A stretch of 64,000 bases of DNA, from the NCBI GenBank assembly GCA_964406155.1, contig CAYOQR010000010.1, positions 52,737 through 116,736 on the forward strand, read 5' to 3'. Position 1 is the stretch's first letter. Every line of letters starts with the position of its first letter. A program made the position numbers and the translations under genes. Shown here in pieces: positions 51,881-60,822 of the stretch. The DNA comes from Dongia_B sp964406155 (GTDB lineage: Bacteria > Pseudomonadota > Alphaproteobacteria > Dongiales > Dongiaceae). The notes below the pieces were generated by a model that was not told where the DNA came from, made no database searches, and saw nothing but the letters and a program-made list of their open reading frames with translations.

Positions 51881-52540
51881 ATGTCGGTAATGCAGCCTCT
51901 GTCTTTGGAGCCCTTGCACGAGCGGGCTTATAACGCGTTGCTCAGTGCCCTCCGGTCGGGTCGTTTCCGGCCGGGCGAGGCGATGACGATTCGCGGGCTT
52001 GGCAAGGAGCTGGGCATTTCAGCCACGCCCGTGCGCGAGGCTTTGCAGCGTCTGATTGCCGCTCAGGCCCTGCAACTCCTGCCGAACCGCAGCATCATCG
52101 TGCCGGTTCTGACCCGCAGCCGGTTCGACGAGATCACCAAGATCCGCGTTCGCCTGGAAGGCCTGGCTGCGGCTGAGGCGGTCGGCCGTCTGTCGGCGGC
52201 GGATTTGCAGGCGCTGGAAGGCCATATGGGGGCGATGGAACAGGCCATCGCCGAACGTCGCTTCGCCGATTACCTGCTGCATAACGAGCGCTTCCATTTC
52301 ACCATCTATGAGGCGGCGGAGATGCCTTATCTGCGCCAGCTCATCGAGCTTTCCTGGCTCCAGACAGGTCCTTGGCTGAACATGCTGGCCAGTGAAGGGC
52401 GGTTCCATGAGACCGCCAATTCCATCCATGACGAAATCATGCGCGCCCTCCTGGCCGGTGATATCGAAGGCACGCGCGAAGCCGTGCAGCGGGACATCCT
52501 GGAGGCAGCCCGGCATCTCTCGCATTTTCTGCCGAAATAG
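51881..52540 (+). CDS. GntR-family regulator with FCD domain (operon regulator)
   Basis: This 219-residue protein has a winged helix-turn-helix (about 8-70; GLGKELGISATPVREALQRLIAAQALQ) and a helical FCD effector domain (about 80-210; LLHNERFHFTIYEAAEMPYLRQLIELSW). It is next to the polyol operon and shares its operator motif, so it probably represses that operon and itself until an inducer binds. The ATG at 51881 has AAGG at a suitable distance. Confidence 0.92.
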   Translation: MSVMQPLSLEPLHERAYNALLSALRSGRFRPGEAMTIRGLGKELGISATPVREALQRLIAAQALQLLPNRSIIVPVLTRSRFDEITKIRVRLEGLAAAEAVGRLSAADLQALEGHMGAMEQAIAERRFADYLLHNERFHFTIYEAAEMPYLRQLIELSWLQTGPWLNMLASEGRFHETANSIHDEIMRALLAGDIEGTREAVQRDILEAARHLSHFLPK

Positions 52541-52670
52541 TGGCTTCCAGCCTGGGCTTGCGTCGGGTTTCCCGCTAATTATTTGAAAAAAATCAGAAAT
52601 TCTAATTAGTTCAAGAAAAGTCAAGTCGATGACAGAAATCGGGTTGCGTCGGTCCTATCTCTTGTTTTAT

Positions 52671-52684
52671 GTGTTATAACATAT
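52671..52684. promoter_or_regulatory. Candidate GntR operator, upstream of the transport operon
   Basis: A second exact copy of GTGTTATAACATAT lies 100 bases before the first permease gene and 130 bases after the regulator stop. It supports control of the whole operon by the GntR/FCD protein. Confidence 0.7.
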
Positions 52685-52784
52685 ATCAGACATCGTATCG
52701 ACAATACCGATACGATCCTGGCCGCGTCCGGAAAGAAGAGCGGCCGGCAGTGGATCTGGGACTGGGGCGGAGAGGGGATCAGCC

Positions 52785-53609
52785 ATGATCGATGAGCCGA
52801 GATGGATGCGGATCGGAACGCATGCGATTCTGATCTTCGCCAGCGCGATCATCCTGTTGCCGCTGCTCTGGGTGCTGCGTACCTCCTTCGCCGACAAAGT
52901 CGTCGCCTATAAGATTCCGCCGGATCTGTTCTTCACGCCGACCATCGATAACTATCGCGAGATCCTGCTGCGCTTCGATTTCGGCACCTTCTTCCTGAAC
53001 AGCCTCCTGGTGGCATTGATCACCACCGTCATCGCGCTCGCCATCGGGTCGCTTGCGGCCTATGCGATCGATCGTTACCGCGCCGGCGGACCGGTCGCGC
53101 CGATCGCCATTCTCGCGACCCAGATGATGCCGCCGATCGTGCTGGTCATTCCCTTCTTCCTGATCTTCAAGAAGGTCGGCCTGACCGATACGCATGGCGG
53201 CCTCGTGCTCTCTTATCTCACCTTCAACCTGCCCTATGTGGTGTGGTTGCTGATGAGCTTCTTCAAGCGCGTGCCGCGCGAACTGGATGAAGCCGGTCTG
53301 ATCGACGGCTGCTCGCCCTTCACCGTCTTCCTGCGCATCGTGTTGCCGGCGGCCCTGCCGGGTATCGGCGCGGCAGCGGTGCTGAGCTTCGTTCTGTGTT
53401 GGAACGAATTTCTCTTCGCGCTGATGCTGACGGGGCAGGAGACCAAGACGCTGCCGGTGGCGATCTCCAGTCTGGTGACGCAGCAGGGTACGGCGATCGG
53501 CGCCGTCAGCGCCGCCACGATGCTGGCGATCACGCCGATGGTCATCGTCTATTTCGCGATCCGCAAATTGCTGGTCGCCGGGCTCAGCCTCGGCGCCGTC
53601 AAAGGCTGA
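52785..53609 (+). CDS. ABC transporter permease, MalG type
   Basis: This 274-residue inner-membrane permease has six membrane helices and the EAA-loop EAGLIDGCSPFTVFLRIVLPAALPG that contacts the ATPase. It belongs to the carbohydrate-uptake 2 (CUT1/MalG) group. An AGGGG ribosome site precedes the ATG. It is the first gene of the operon and pairs with the MalF-like permease at 55034. Confidence 0.92.
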   Translation: MIDEPRWMRIGTHAILIFASAIILLPLLWVLRTSFADKVVAYKIPPDLFFTPTIDNYREILLRFDFGTFFLNSLLVALITTVIALAIGSLAAYAIDRYRAGGPVAPIAILATQMMPPIVLVIPFFLIFKKVGLTDTHGGLVLSYLTFNLPYVVWLLMSFFKRVPRELDEAGLIDGCSPFTVFLRIVLPAALPGIGAAAVLSFVLCWNEFLFALMLTGQETKTLPVAISSLVTQQGTAIGAVSAATMLAITPMVIVYFAIRKLLVAGLSLGAVKG

Positions 53610-53699
53610 CGCGGTCTGGCGAAGCAATCATGTACCACCGCGCATGAGGGCGGTGGAACGGAATACATAAGCCTTGAAATCCAAGATGGGAGGTTGGTG

Positions 53700-55001
53700 A
53701 TGCGTAAGTTTCTCTGTTCGGTAGCTCTGGCGGCGATGGCCTTGCCCATCGCCTCGGGTGCGGCATCCGCTGCGGCCGGCGATGTCTGCAAGGGTCAGGA
53801 GATCAATATCCTGATGGAGACGGTGCCGGATACGACCGCGCTGCAGACGGTCACGGCGGATTTCGAAAAGCAATATGGCGCTAAGGTCAATATCGAGGCG
53901 GTCAACTACTCGCTGATGCATGAGAAGCTGGTGCCCAGCCTGACGGCATCCACCGGCACCTATAACGTCCTGATCGTCGACAGCTACTGGGTGGGTGAAT
54001 TCAAGACCGCTGGCTGGATCATGGATCTCGACGATCTCATCGCCCGGGACAAGGTGGATACCAGCGTCTATGTGCCGAGCCTCATGGAGCTCAACGGCCG
54101 CGTCCAGGGCAAGACCTATATGCTGCCCTTCTGGCACTACGCCATGGGCCTGCTCTATCGCAAGGACATCGTCGACGATCCGGCCTTCCAGGCGGCCTAT
54201 AAGGCGAAGTTCCAGCGCGACTGGCGTGTGCCGCCGACGCTGGAGGAATTCGACGAGGTCGCGAAATGGGCGGGCGAGTACAAGAAGATGTATGGCATGG
54301 CGATGGCCGGCCAACGCTCCGATCCGGTGGTGATGGAAGCGACCAACTATCTCTTCAGCGAAGGCGGTGATTTCTACGACCGCAAGACCTGGAAGAGCAC
54401 GATCAACAGCCCCGAGGCGGCCAAGGCCGTCGGCATCTATGCCGATCTGATGAAGAACGCCGCCCAGCCCGGTGCGCTTGGCGCCAATTTCGACGATGTC
54501 GCCAATACCTTGAAACAGGGCAAGGCGATCTTCGCCATCAGCTATCTCTTCCTGTTCCCGACCTTGCAGGATCAGAAGGACTCCCTGGTGGTCGACAAGA
54601 TGATGTTCGCGCCGATGCCCGGCAAGGACAGCTTCCTCGGCGCCTGGGGCTGGGCCATTCCCAGTAACGCGCCGAACAAGGATTGCTCCTGGGAATTCCT
54701 GAAATGGGCGGAGTCGAAGGACGTCGCCTATAAGCGCGCCATGGCCGGCGGCCAGCCGACCCAGGCCTGGATCTATGACGACAAGGACTTCATCGCCAAA
54801 TGGCCGATGATGGCCGAGGTCGGCACGGCGCTGGCCCATTCCAAGGGTCTGCCGGTCATGTCGCGCGCGACGCAGCTGGTGGAAACCTTCGCCGAGGTGA
54901 TGGGCGCCGTCCTGGCCGATGGCCGCAAGCCGGAAGAGGCGTTGGAGGAATCGACGTCCAAATTCGACCGGCTGGTGAAGGGCGATCCGCTGCTGCGTTA
55001 A
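53700..55001 (+). CDS. Periplasmic solute-binding protein of an ABC importer
   Basis: This 433-residue family 1 solute-binding protein has a signal peptide (1-24, ending ASA) and N-terminal ILMETVPDTTALQTVTADFEKQYG. It continues with LPFWHYAMGLLYRKDI and GAWGWAIPSNAPNKDCSWEFLKW near residue 315. The family binds sugars and polyols outside the inner membrane. The start at 53700 follows GGGAGG. It lies between two permease genes. Confidence 0.92.
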   Translation: MRKFLCSVALAAMALPIASGAASAAAGDVCKGQEINILMETVPDTTALQTVTADFEKQYGAKVNIEAVNYSLMHEKLVPSLTASTGTYNVLIVDSYWVGEFKTAGWIMDLDDLIARDKVDTSVYVPSLMELNGRVQGKTYMLPFWHYAMGLLYRKDIVDDPAFQAAYKAKFQRDWRVPPTLEEFDEVAKWAGEYKKMYGMAMAGQRSDPVVMEATNYLFSEGGDFYDRKTWKSTINSPEAAKAVGIYADLMKNAAQPGALGANFDDVANTLKQGKAIFAISYLFLFPTLQDQKDSLVVDKMMFAPMPGKDSFLGAWGWAIPSNAPNKDCSWEFLKWAESKDVAYKRAMAGGQPTQAWIYDDKDFIAKWPMMAEVGTALAHSKGLPVMSRATQLVETFAEVMGAVLADGRKPEEALEESTSKFDRLVKGDPLLR

Positions 55002-55033
55002 GCGCAGTTTCAGGAAGAGGATGTGGGGAGAGA

Positions 55034-55981
55034 ATGACGGTGACGACGGAAGCTTGGGTGCAGGTTGCCCAGAAAAGACACGGGCAACGGCACGGGCAAC
55101 GACACAGGCAGGGGCGAGGCGGCGCATGGCGCCGTCTCCTCACCCAGTATCTGTTCATGGCGCCAACGGTCATTGTGCTGGCCCTGGTTGTCGCCGCACC
55201 GTTATTCTATTCCTTCTATCTCAGCTTCCACGAATACATCATCACCTACGGCCAGGGCGATTTCTCCGGCTTCGACAATTATGTCGCGGCACTCGCCGAT
55301 GATTTCGGCGAGGTCTCCTGGGTGACGATGAAACTGACCTTCTTCGCCGTGGCGATCGAATTCCTGGTCGCCTTCGGCCTGGCGCTCCTGTTGAACCGGC
55401 CGAGCCTGCGGTTCCGCGAAGGCTATCTCGTCATCCTGATGATTCCCATCCTGATGACGCCGGTCGCCGTCGCGCTGATGTTCCGGCTGATGTTCAATCC
55501 CAATCTCGGCATCATCAACTGGCTGCTCAGCCTGTTGTATCTGCCGGGCCAGGGCTGGTTCGGCGATCCCTCTCTGGCGCTGCCGACGGTTATTTTCGTC
55601 GATGTCTGGCACGAAACCTCGCTGATGCTGCTGATGCTCTATGCCGGGTTGAAATCCCTGCCCAGCGAGCCGATCGAGGCGGCGCGTATCGATGGCGCCT
55701 CGCGGCTGCAGATCATCTGGTACGTGATCATTCCGCTGATGCGCCCCATCATCCTGGTGACCCTGCTCATCCGCATGATTTCCGCGCTGAAGAGCTACGA
55801 TCTCATCTACATGCTGACCATGGGCGGGCCGGGCAAGGCGACGGAAACCATCAGCTTCTACGCCTATCGCCTGGGCTTCCGCTTCCTCGATATCGGCCAG
55901 GCGGCGGCGGTTTCCTTCGTCCTGCTGGCGATCGTCATCGTCCTTACCCTGCTGCTGCTGCGGGTCATGCGGGAGAACTGA
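55034..55981 (+). CDS. ABC transporter permease, MalF type
   Basis: The 315-residue permease has a basic N-terminal tail with a short tandem repeat (RHGQRHGQRHRQG), then six membrane helices. The EAA-type loop EAARIDGASRLQIIWYVIIPLMRP is present near residue 220. It forms the channel with the MalG-like partner. The ATG at 55034 is preceded by GGGGAG. The repeats in the tail arise from three 12-bp units at 55079-55114. Confidence 0.9.
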   Translation: MTVTTEAWVQVAQKRHGQRHGQRHRQGRGGAWRRLLTQYLFMAPTVIVLALVVAAPLFYSFYLSFHEYIITYGQGDFSGFDNYVAALADDFGEVSWVTMKLTFFAVAIEFLVAFGLALLLNRPSLRFREGYLVILMIPILMTPVAVALMFRLMFNPNLGIINWLLSLLYLPGQGWFGDPSLALPTVIFVDVWHETSLMLLMLYAGLKSLPSEPIEAARIDGASRLQIIWYVIIPLMRPIILVTLLIRMISALKSYDLIYMLTMGGPGKATETISFYAYRLGFRFLDIGQAAAVSFVLLAIVIVLTLLLLRVMREN

Positions 55982-55983
55982 TC

Positions 55984-58284
55984 ATGGCCGATACCCCTAA
56001 TCACACTGGCAGTCACACGGGGCGTGCCGCGCCCAATCGCTGGCGCCGCTTCGACGAATGGGACGACCGGCCGCTGCGCCTCGACCGTTTCGCCGTGGAG
56101 AACCCGGAGGCCGGCTTCACGGTCTTCCGCAGCCCGCACGATCCCCAGGCAGCGGTCGGTATCGCCCAGGGACGGGTCACCATGCTGGACGGCCGTCCGG
56201 CGGCCGAGTTCGACATCATCGACGAATTCATCGCCAACCATCATATCGACCAGGATGTGGTCGAAGAGGCGATGGCGATGGACCCGGCGCTGGTCGCCCG
56301 CATGCTGGTGGATATCCATGTACCGCGCGCCGAGCTGGAGCGCCTGGCCCGGGGCATGACGCCGGCCAAGCTGGCGGAAGTCGTCGCCGGCATGTCGGCG
56401 CTGGAGATCACCTTCGCCTATGCCAAGATGCGCCAGCGCCGCACGCCCGGCAATCAGGCGCATGTCACCAATGCCAAGGACGATCCGCTGCAATTGGCGG
56501 CGGATTCCGCGACCGCCGTGGCGCTCGGCTTCGACGAGATCGAAACCACCATGCGGGTTGCCAGCAATGCTTGGTCGAATGCCTTGGCCTGCACCGTGGG
56601 CGCGGCGGTCGGCCGTGGCGGGGTGCTCTTCCAATGCTCGATCGAGGAAGCCGAGGAATTGCAGATCGGCATGGCCGGCCTCGCCTCCTATGCCGAGACG
56701 GTCTCGGTCTACGGCACCGAGCGCGCCTTCATCGACGGTGATGATACGCCCTGGTCGAAAGCTTTCTTGACGGCGGCCTATGCCTCGCGCGGGATCAAGG
56801 CACGCTGCACCTCGGGGGCGGCCTCGGAATTGCTGATGGGGTTCCATGAGAAACGCTCGCTGCTTTATCTCGAGGCCCGTTGCCTCTGCGTTCAGCGGGC
56901 GATGGGTGTCCAGGGCACCCAGAATGGTGGGATCGACGGCGCGCCGCTGACGGCTTCCATGGCCGGCGGCTTGCGCGAATTGATGGCGGAAAATCTGCTG
57001 GCGGTCTGGCTTGGCCTCGAATGCGCCTCTGGCAACGATACCCGCATCAGCGAATCCGAGATCCGTGTCGGTGCCAAGATCACGCCTTATCTGTTGGCGG
57101 GCTCGGACCTGATCTGCTCGGGTTTCGGCTCGGTGAAAAAATACGACAACTCCTTCAATGCCTCGCTCTTCAATGGTGAGGAGATCGAGGATTACCTGGT
57201 CCTGCAACGGGACTTCGAGGCGGATGGAGGCCTGACCCCGGTCGGCGAGGATCGTGTCCTGGACCTGCGCAGCCGGGCGAGCGAAGCCCTGGCCGCCGTG
57301 CTGGACGATCTCGGCCTCGCCGCGGTCGATCGCGACATGATCAGTTCCGTAGTCTTCGCCTCCGGATCTGACGAGACGGAAAGCTTCACCGCGGGCGAGG
57401 CGACGGCGATCAGCGAAGCGATCCAGGCGCGTGGCCTGACCGCCCTCGACGTCGTCGCGGCCCTGGCCCGTCGGGGCTACCGGGAGGAAGCGGAGAACCT
57501 GCTCTTCATGCTGCGCCAGCGCATTTCCGGCGACTATCTGCAGACCTCGGCCATCATCCGCGACGGGCGGGTGATCAGCGCCGTCAACGACCCCAATGAT
57601 TATGCGGGGCCGGCGACGGGCTATCGCATGCCGGAGGAACGCTGGCAGGCGGTGCGCGGCATCCGGGGGCTGGTATCGCGGGACTCGGTCCTGGCGACGG
57701 AATCCGTCGGCGAGCAGGTGCCGGCATCGGCGTTGCGTCTGGTCGAGGCGGGGCCGGCGGCGCAGGGGAGTGACCGGCATGAAGTCGTCATCGGCATCAG
57801 CCCGGCCTTCGGCGACAAGCTGCACCGGACCACGGCCGGTCACGCCGTCGGCGATGTGCTGTCGGCGATGATCGAGGGCATTCGGGCGGGCGGGGGAGCG
57901 CCGCGCATCGTGCGCCTGCGCCATACCGCCGATACCTCGTTCCTCGGTCTCTCGGCGGCACGCCTCTCCGGTTCCGGCTACGGCATCGGCATCCAGGCCA
58001 AGGGCACCTGTGTCCTGCATCAGGCGGATCGCCTGCCGCATCTCAATCTGGAGCTTTTCTCGAATGCGCCCTTGGCGAGCCTCGATCACTACCGCTCGCT
58101 GGGATACAACGCCGCACGCCATACCCATGGGGAGAAGCCGGAGCCCGTGGTGGTGCCGGTGCGTGGCGAGGCCCTGGGCGCGCGCTTCCATGTGCGGGTC
58201 GCCATGCTCTATGCGATCGAGACGGAGCTCGTCGATCCGGCGGCGGCGCCCGTGGCCATTGATATCGTCTCGGAAGGTGTATGA
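55984..58284 (+). CDS. B12-dependent diol/glycerol dehydratase, fused large and medium subunits
   Basis: The 766-residue protein fuses a PduC/DhaB1-like catalytic subunit (about 20-550) with a PduD/DhaB2-like medium subunit (about 570-766). PduC landmarks are FDIIDEFIANHHID, MLVDIHVPRAELE, HVTNAKDDPLQLAADSA, GFDEIETTMRV, ARCTSGAASELLMG and SGNDTRISESEIR. PduD landmarks are HEVVIGISPAFGDKLHRT and GYGIGIQAKGTCVLHQADRLPHLNLELFS (landmark). The enzyme uses adenosylcobalamin to dehydrate 1,2-propanediol or glycerol to propanal or 3-hydroxypropanal. No PduG/H-type reactivase is in the window. Separate subunits are usual; fused forms are known in some actinobacteria and proteobacteria. Confidence 0.9.
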   Translation: MADTPNHTGSHTGRAAPNRWRRFDEWDDRPLRLDRFAVENPEAGFTVFRSPHDPQAAVGIAQGRVTMLDGRPAAEFDIIDEFIANHHIDQDVVEEAMAMDPALVARMLVDIHVPRAELERLARGMTPAKLAEVVAGMSALEITFAYAKMRQRRTPGNQAHVTNAKDDPLQLAADSATAVALGFDEIETTMRVASNAWSNALACTVGAAVGRGGVLFQCSIEEAEELQIGMAGLASYAETVSVYGTERAFIDGDDTPWSKAFLTAAYASRGIKARCTSGAASELLMGFHEKRSLLYLEARCLCVQRAMGVQGTQNGGIDGAPLTASMAGGLRELMAENLLAVWLGLECASGNDTRISESEIRVGAKITPYLLAGSDLICSGFGSVKKYDNSFNASLFNGEEIEDYLVLQRDFEADGGLTPVGEDRVLDLRSRASEALAAVLDDLGLAAVDRDMISSVVFASGSDETESFTAGEATAISEAIQARGLTALDVVAALARRGYREEAENLLFMLRQRISGDYLQTSAIIRDGRVISAVNDPNDYAGPATGYRMPEERWQAVRGIRGLVSRDSVLATESVGEQVPASALRLVEAGPAAQGSDRHEVVIGISPAFGDKLHRTTAGHAVGDVLSAMIEGIRAGGGAPRIVRLRHTADTSFLGLSAARLSGSGYGIGIQAKGTCVLHQADRLPHLNLELFSNAPLASLDHYRSLGYNAARHTHGEKPEPVVVPVRGEALGARFHVRVAMLYAIETELVDPAAAPVAIDIVSEGV

Positions 58285-58287
58285 GAC

Positions 58288-58704
58288 ATGACAGCCGCCG
58301 ATCTCTATCCCGTCGCGGAAAAGGCCCCGGACCGGGTCCGCACGCAGAACGGTCTGAAGCTGGATGATCTCACGGTTGAGGCCGTCCTCGACGGGCGGGT
58401 GAAACGCGAGGATATCGTCATTACGCCGCAGGCCCTGCTGTTGCAGGCGGACATCGCCCGGGCCGCAGGCCGCGAGGCGCTGGCCCGCAATTTCGAACGG
58501 GCGGCCGATCTGGTGCGGGTGCCGCAGGATCTGCTGCTCGATACTTATGAACTGCTGCGGCCCGGCCGGGCCCCCGGCGCCGAGGCCATGCGGGCCCGGG
58601 CCGCCTTGCTGCGCCGCGATTTCGGCGCAGCGCGGATCGCCGCATTGATCGACGAAGCCGCCGCCGTCTATGAGCGGCGCGGCCTGTTCGCCAAGAGATT
58701 CTAG
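58288..58704 (+). CDS. Diol/glycerol dehydratase small subunit
   Basis: This 138-residue protein matches the PduE/DhaB3 small-subunit outline: DLYPVAEKAPDRVRTQNG at the N-terminus, LDDLTVEAVLDGRVKREDI, ITPQALLLQADIARAAGREALARNFERAADL and an Arg-rich C-terminus ending YERRGLFAKRF. It starts 3 bases after the fused subunit and is part of the dehydratase heterocomplex. The length is close to the typical 140-170 residues. Confidence 0.9.
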   Translation: MTAADLYPVAEKAPDRVRTQNGLKLDDLTVEAVLDGRVKREDIVITPQALLLQADIARAAGREALARNFERAADLVRVPQDLLLDTYELLRPGRAPGAEAMRARAALLRRDFGAARIAALIDEAAAVYERRGLFAKRF

Positions 58705-58717
58705 AGAGGAGAGCGAC

Positions 58718-59836
58718 GTGGCCAATGTCACTGTCAATCAGGTCACCAAGCGTTTCGGCGCGGTGAGCGTCTTGGAAAACCTCGACCTCGCCATCGCCGA
58801 TGGTGAATTCGTCGTTCTGGTCGGGCCGTCGGGCTGCGGCAAGACCACCTTGCTGCGGATGATCGCGGGCCTGGAGCCGGTCACCGATGGCGAGATCTGC
58901 ATCGGCGACCGGGACGTCACCTGGGCGGCGCCGAAGGATCGCGACATCGCCATGGTCTTTCAGTCATATGCGCTCTACCCGCATATGACGGCGGCCGAGA
59001 ATATGAGCTTCTGCCTCCGGCTCAACAAGACGCCGAAGCCGGAAATCGAGAGCCATATCGGCCGCGCCGCCCGCATGCTGAAGATCGAGCAGTTGCTCGG
59101 CCGCAAGCCGCGCGAGCTGTCCGGCGGCCAGCGTCAGCGTGTCGCGATGGGCCGGGCCATCGTGCGCCGGCCGGCCCTGTATCTGTTCGACGAGCCGCTG
59201 TCGAATCTCGACGCGCAATTGCGGACCAGCATGCGGACCGAGATCAAGCGCATGCATCTCACCGAAAAGCAGACGGTCATCTACGTCACCCATGATCAGA
59301 TCGAGGCGATGACCCTGGCCGACCGGATCGTTGCCATGAACAAGGGCGAGATCCAGCAGATCGGCACGCCTGACGATCTCTACAACCGGCCAGCCTCGCT
59401 GTTCGTCGCCTCCTTCATCGGCTCGCCGGCGATGAATCTCCTGCCGGGTATCGTGACGACGGCCGGCATCCAGTTGAGCCCGGCACCCGCAGCGGGCAAT
59501 GCCGGTAATGGCAGCGCTGACGCGGTCATTCCCCTGCCGCCCTCTTGGCAGGCGACCCTGGGCGGACAGATCGGCCGCCGTGTCGTCTTCGGCATCCGGC
59601 CCGAGGCGCTGTCTTATGGCGCGCGGGAAGGGGAACCGTCGGTCGACATCACGGTCGGGGTCACCGAGCCTTGCGGCGCGGAGGTCTATATCATCGGCGA
59701 TATTCTCGGGAACGAGGTGACGGCGCGCTGCGCCCCCGGCCATGTTCCGCATCTGGGCGAGACGGCGCGCTTCTCAGTCAATACCGATCAGATGCATGTC
59801 TTCGATGCTGAAACCAGCCGGAGCCTCAGAGCATGA
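58718..59836 (+). CDS. ABC transporter ATPase, MalK/UgpC type
   Basis: This 372-residue ATPase starts at the GTG at 58718 with AGGAG seven bases upstream. It has Walker A (GPSGCGKTT, residues about 36-44), Q-loop FQSYALYPHMT, signature LSGGQRQR, Walker B LYLFDEPLSNLD and switch His VTHDQIEAM. A C-terminal TOBE/OB domain (about 235-372) is typical of sugar importers. It energises the permease pair encoded upstream. Its stop overlaps the SDR start (ATGA). Confidence 0.93.
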   Translation: MANVTVNQVTKRFGAVSVLENLDLAIADGEFVVLVGPSGCGKTTLLRMIAGLEPVTDGEICIGDRDVTWAAPKDRDIAMVFQSYALYPHMTAAENMSFCLRLNKTPKPEIESHIGRAARMLKIEQLLGRKPRELSGGQRQRVAMGRAIVRRPALYLFDEPLSNLDAQLRTSMRTEIKRMHLTEKQTVIYVTHDQIEAMTLADRIVAMNKGEIQQIGTPDDLYNRPASLFVASFIGSPAMNLLPGIVTTAGIQLSPAPAAGNAGNGSADAVIPLPPSWQATLGGQIGRRVVFGIRPEALSYGAREGEPSVDITVGVTEPCGAEVYIIGDILGNEVTARCAPGHVPHLGETARFSVNTDQMHVFDAETSRSLRA

Positions 59837-60627
59837 CGCAGAGCATGATCCTGCGGGACCGTATTGCCATCGTCACCGCCGCCGGGTCCGGCATCGGCCG
59901 GGCGGCGGCGGAGATCATGGCCGCCAATGGCGCCCATGTCATCGTCACCGATCTCTCGGTGGTTGCCGCGACGGAAACCGCAGAGGCGATCCAGGGCCGG
60001 GGCGGCAGTGCCGAAGCTGTCGGCCTGGATGTCGCCGACAGTGAGTCGCTGCGCAAGCTCTTCGCTGAAACCGTCCGGCGCCATCGCCGCCTGGATATCC
60101 TGCACAATCACGCCGGTATCCAGGTTGCCGGCGCGCTGGAGGAGATCACCGGCGATCAGCTCGACCGGTCCTGGGCGATCAATGTCCGGGCGCAGTTCGA
60201 AGCCTGCCGGGCCGTTGCCCCGATCATGCGGGAACAGGGCGGCGGCGTCATTCTGAACACGGCATCCAATGCCGGCGTTTTTCTCGACAAAGGAATGCTC
60301 GCCTATATCACGACGAAATCCGCCGTGATCACCATGACCAAGCAGATCGCGCTGGATTACGCGCGGCAGGGCATCCGGGTGAATGCGCTCTGCCCGGGCT
60401 GGATCGACACGCCTTTCAATGCTCCCTATACAAGACAGCTCGGTGGCAGGGATGCATTGGAGAATGTCGTCGCGAATATGGTGCCGATGGGGCGTTTCGG
60501 CACGCCGGAAGAGGTTGCCGAGGCCGTCCTTTTCCTGGTGTCGGATCGCTCTTCCTTCATCACCGGCCATGCCCTGGTCGTCGATGGCGGGGAATGCCTG
60601 GCAGGTGGCGCCAATTCCGCGCCCTGA
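59833..60627 (+). CDS. SDR-family NAD(P)-dependent oxidoreductase
   Basis: This 264-residue classical short-chain dehydrogenase has the cofactor loop TAAGSGIGRAA, NHAG in place of the usual NNAG, the catalytic Ser (NTASNAG), and YITTKSA containing the Tyr/Lys pair. The C-terminal segment GRFGTPEEVAEAVLFL is typical. It probably oxidises or reduces an alcohol intermediate of the pathway, for example the substrate polyol. It is coupled to the ATPase gene by a 4-base overlap. Confidence 0.92.
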   Translation: MTQSMILRDRIAIVTAAGSGIGRAAAEIMAANGAHVIVTDLSVVAATETAEAIQGRGGSAEAVGLDVADSESLRKLFAETVRRHRRLDILHNHAGIQVAGALEEITGDQLDRSWAINVRAQFEACRAVAPIMREQGGGVILNTASNAGVFLDKGMLAYITTKSAVITMTKQIALDYARQGIRVNALCPGWIDTPFNAPYTRQLGGRDALENVVANMVPMGRFGTPEEVAEAVLFLVSDRSSFITGHALVVDGGECLAGGANSAP

Positions 60628-60788
60628 ACGATGTGATCGACCAGGCTTGAGCGGCGCGACTAATCGGAACAACGGCCCAACACAACAACGACGGCGCATG
60701 AATTGAGCGATATCACCCTTTCCGCTGAACAACCTGGCAGCGACAAAATCATTCCACCGGCCGGTCCGTATACGCTCTCCCAGTCGGG

Positions 60789-60817
60789 GCCTGACCGGTC
60801 GGCGCCTGACCGGTCGG
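60789..60817. repeat. Tandem 14-bp repeat before the kinase start
   Basis: GCCTGACCGGTCGG occurs at 60789-60802 and 60804-60817, within the upstream part of the kinase frame. It would encode GPDRSAPDRSG if the longer frame were translated. Confidence 0.8.
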
Positions 60818-60822
60818 GGGAA

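Noticed and set aside
55864..58737. 957-codon minus-strand frame opposite the dehydratase
   Set aside because: Antisense shadow of the fused and small dehydratase subunits; no motifs.
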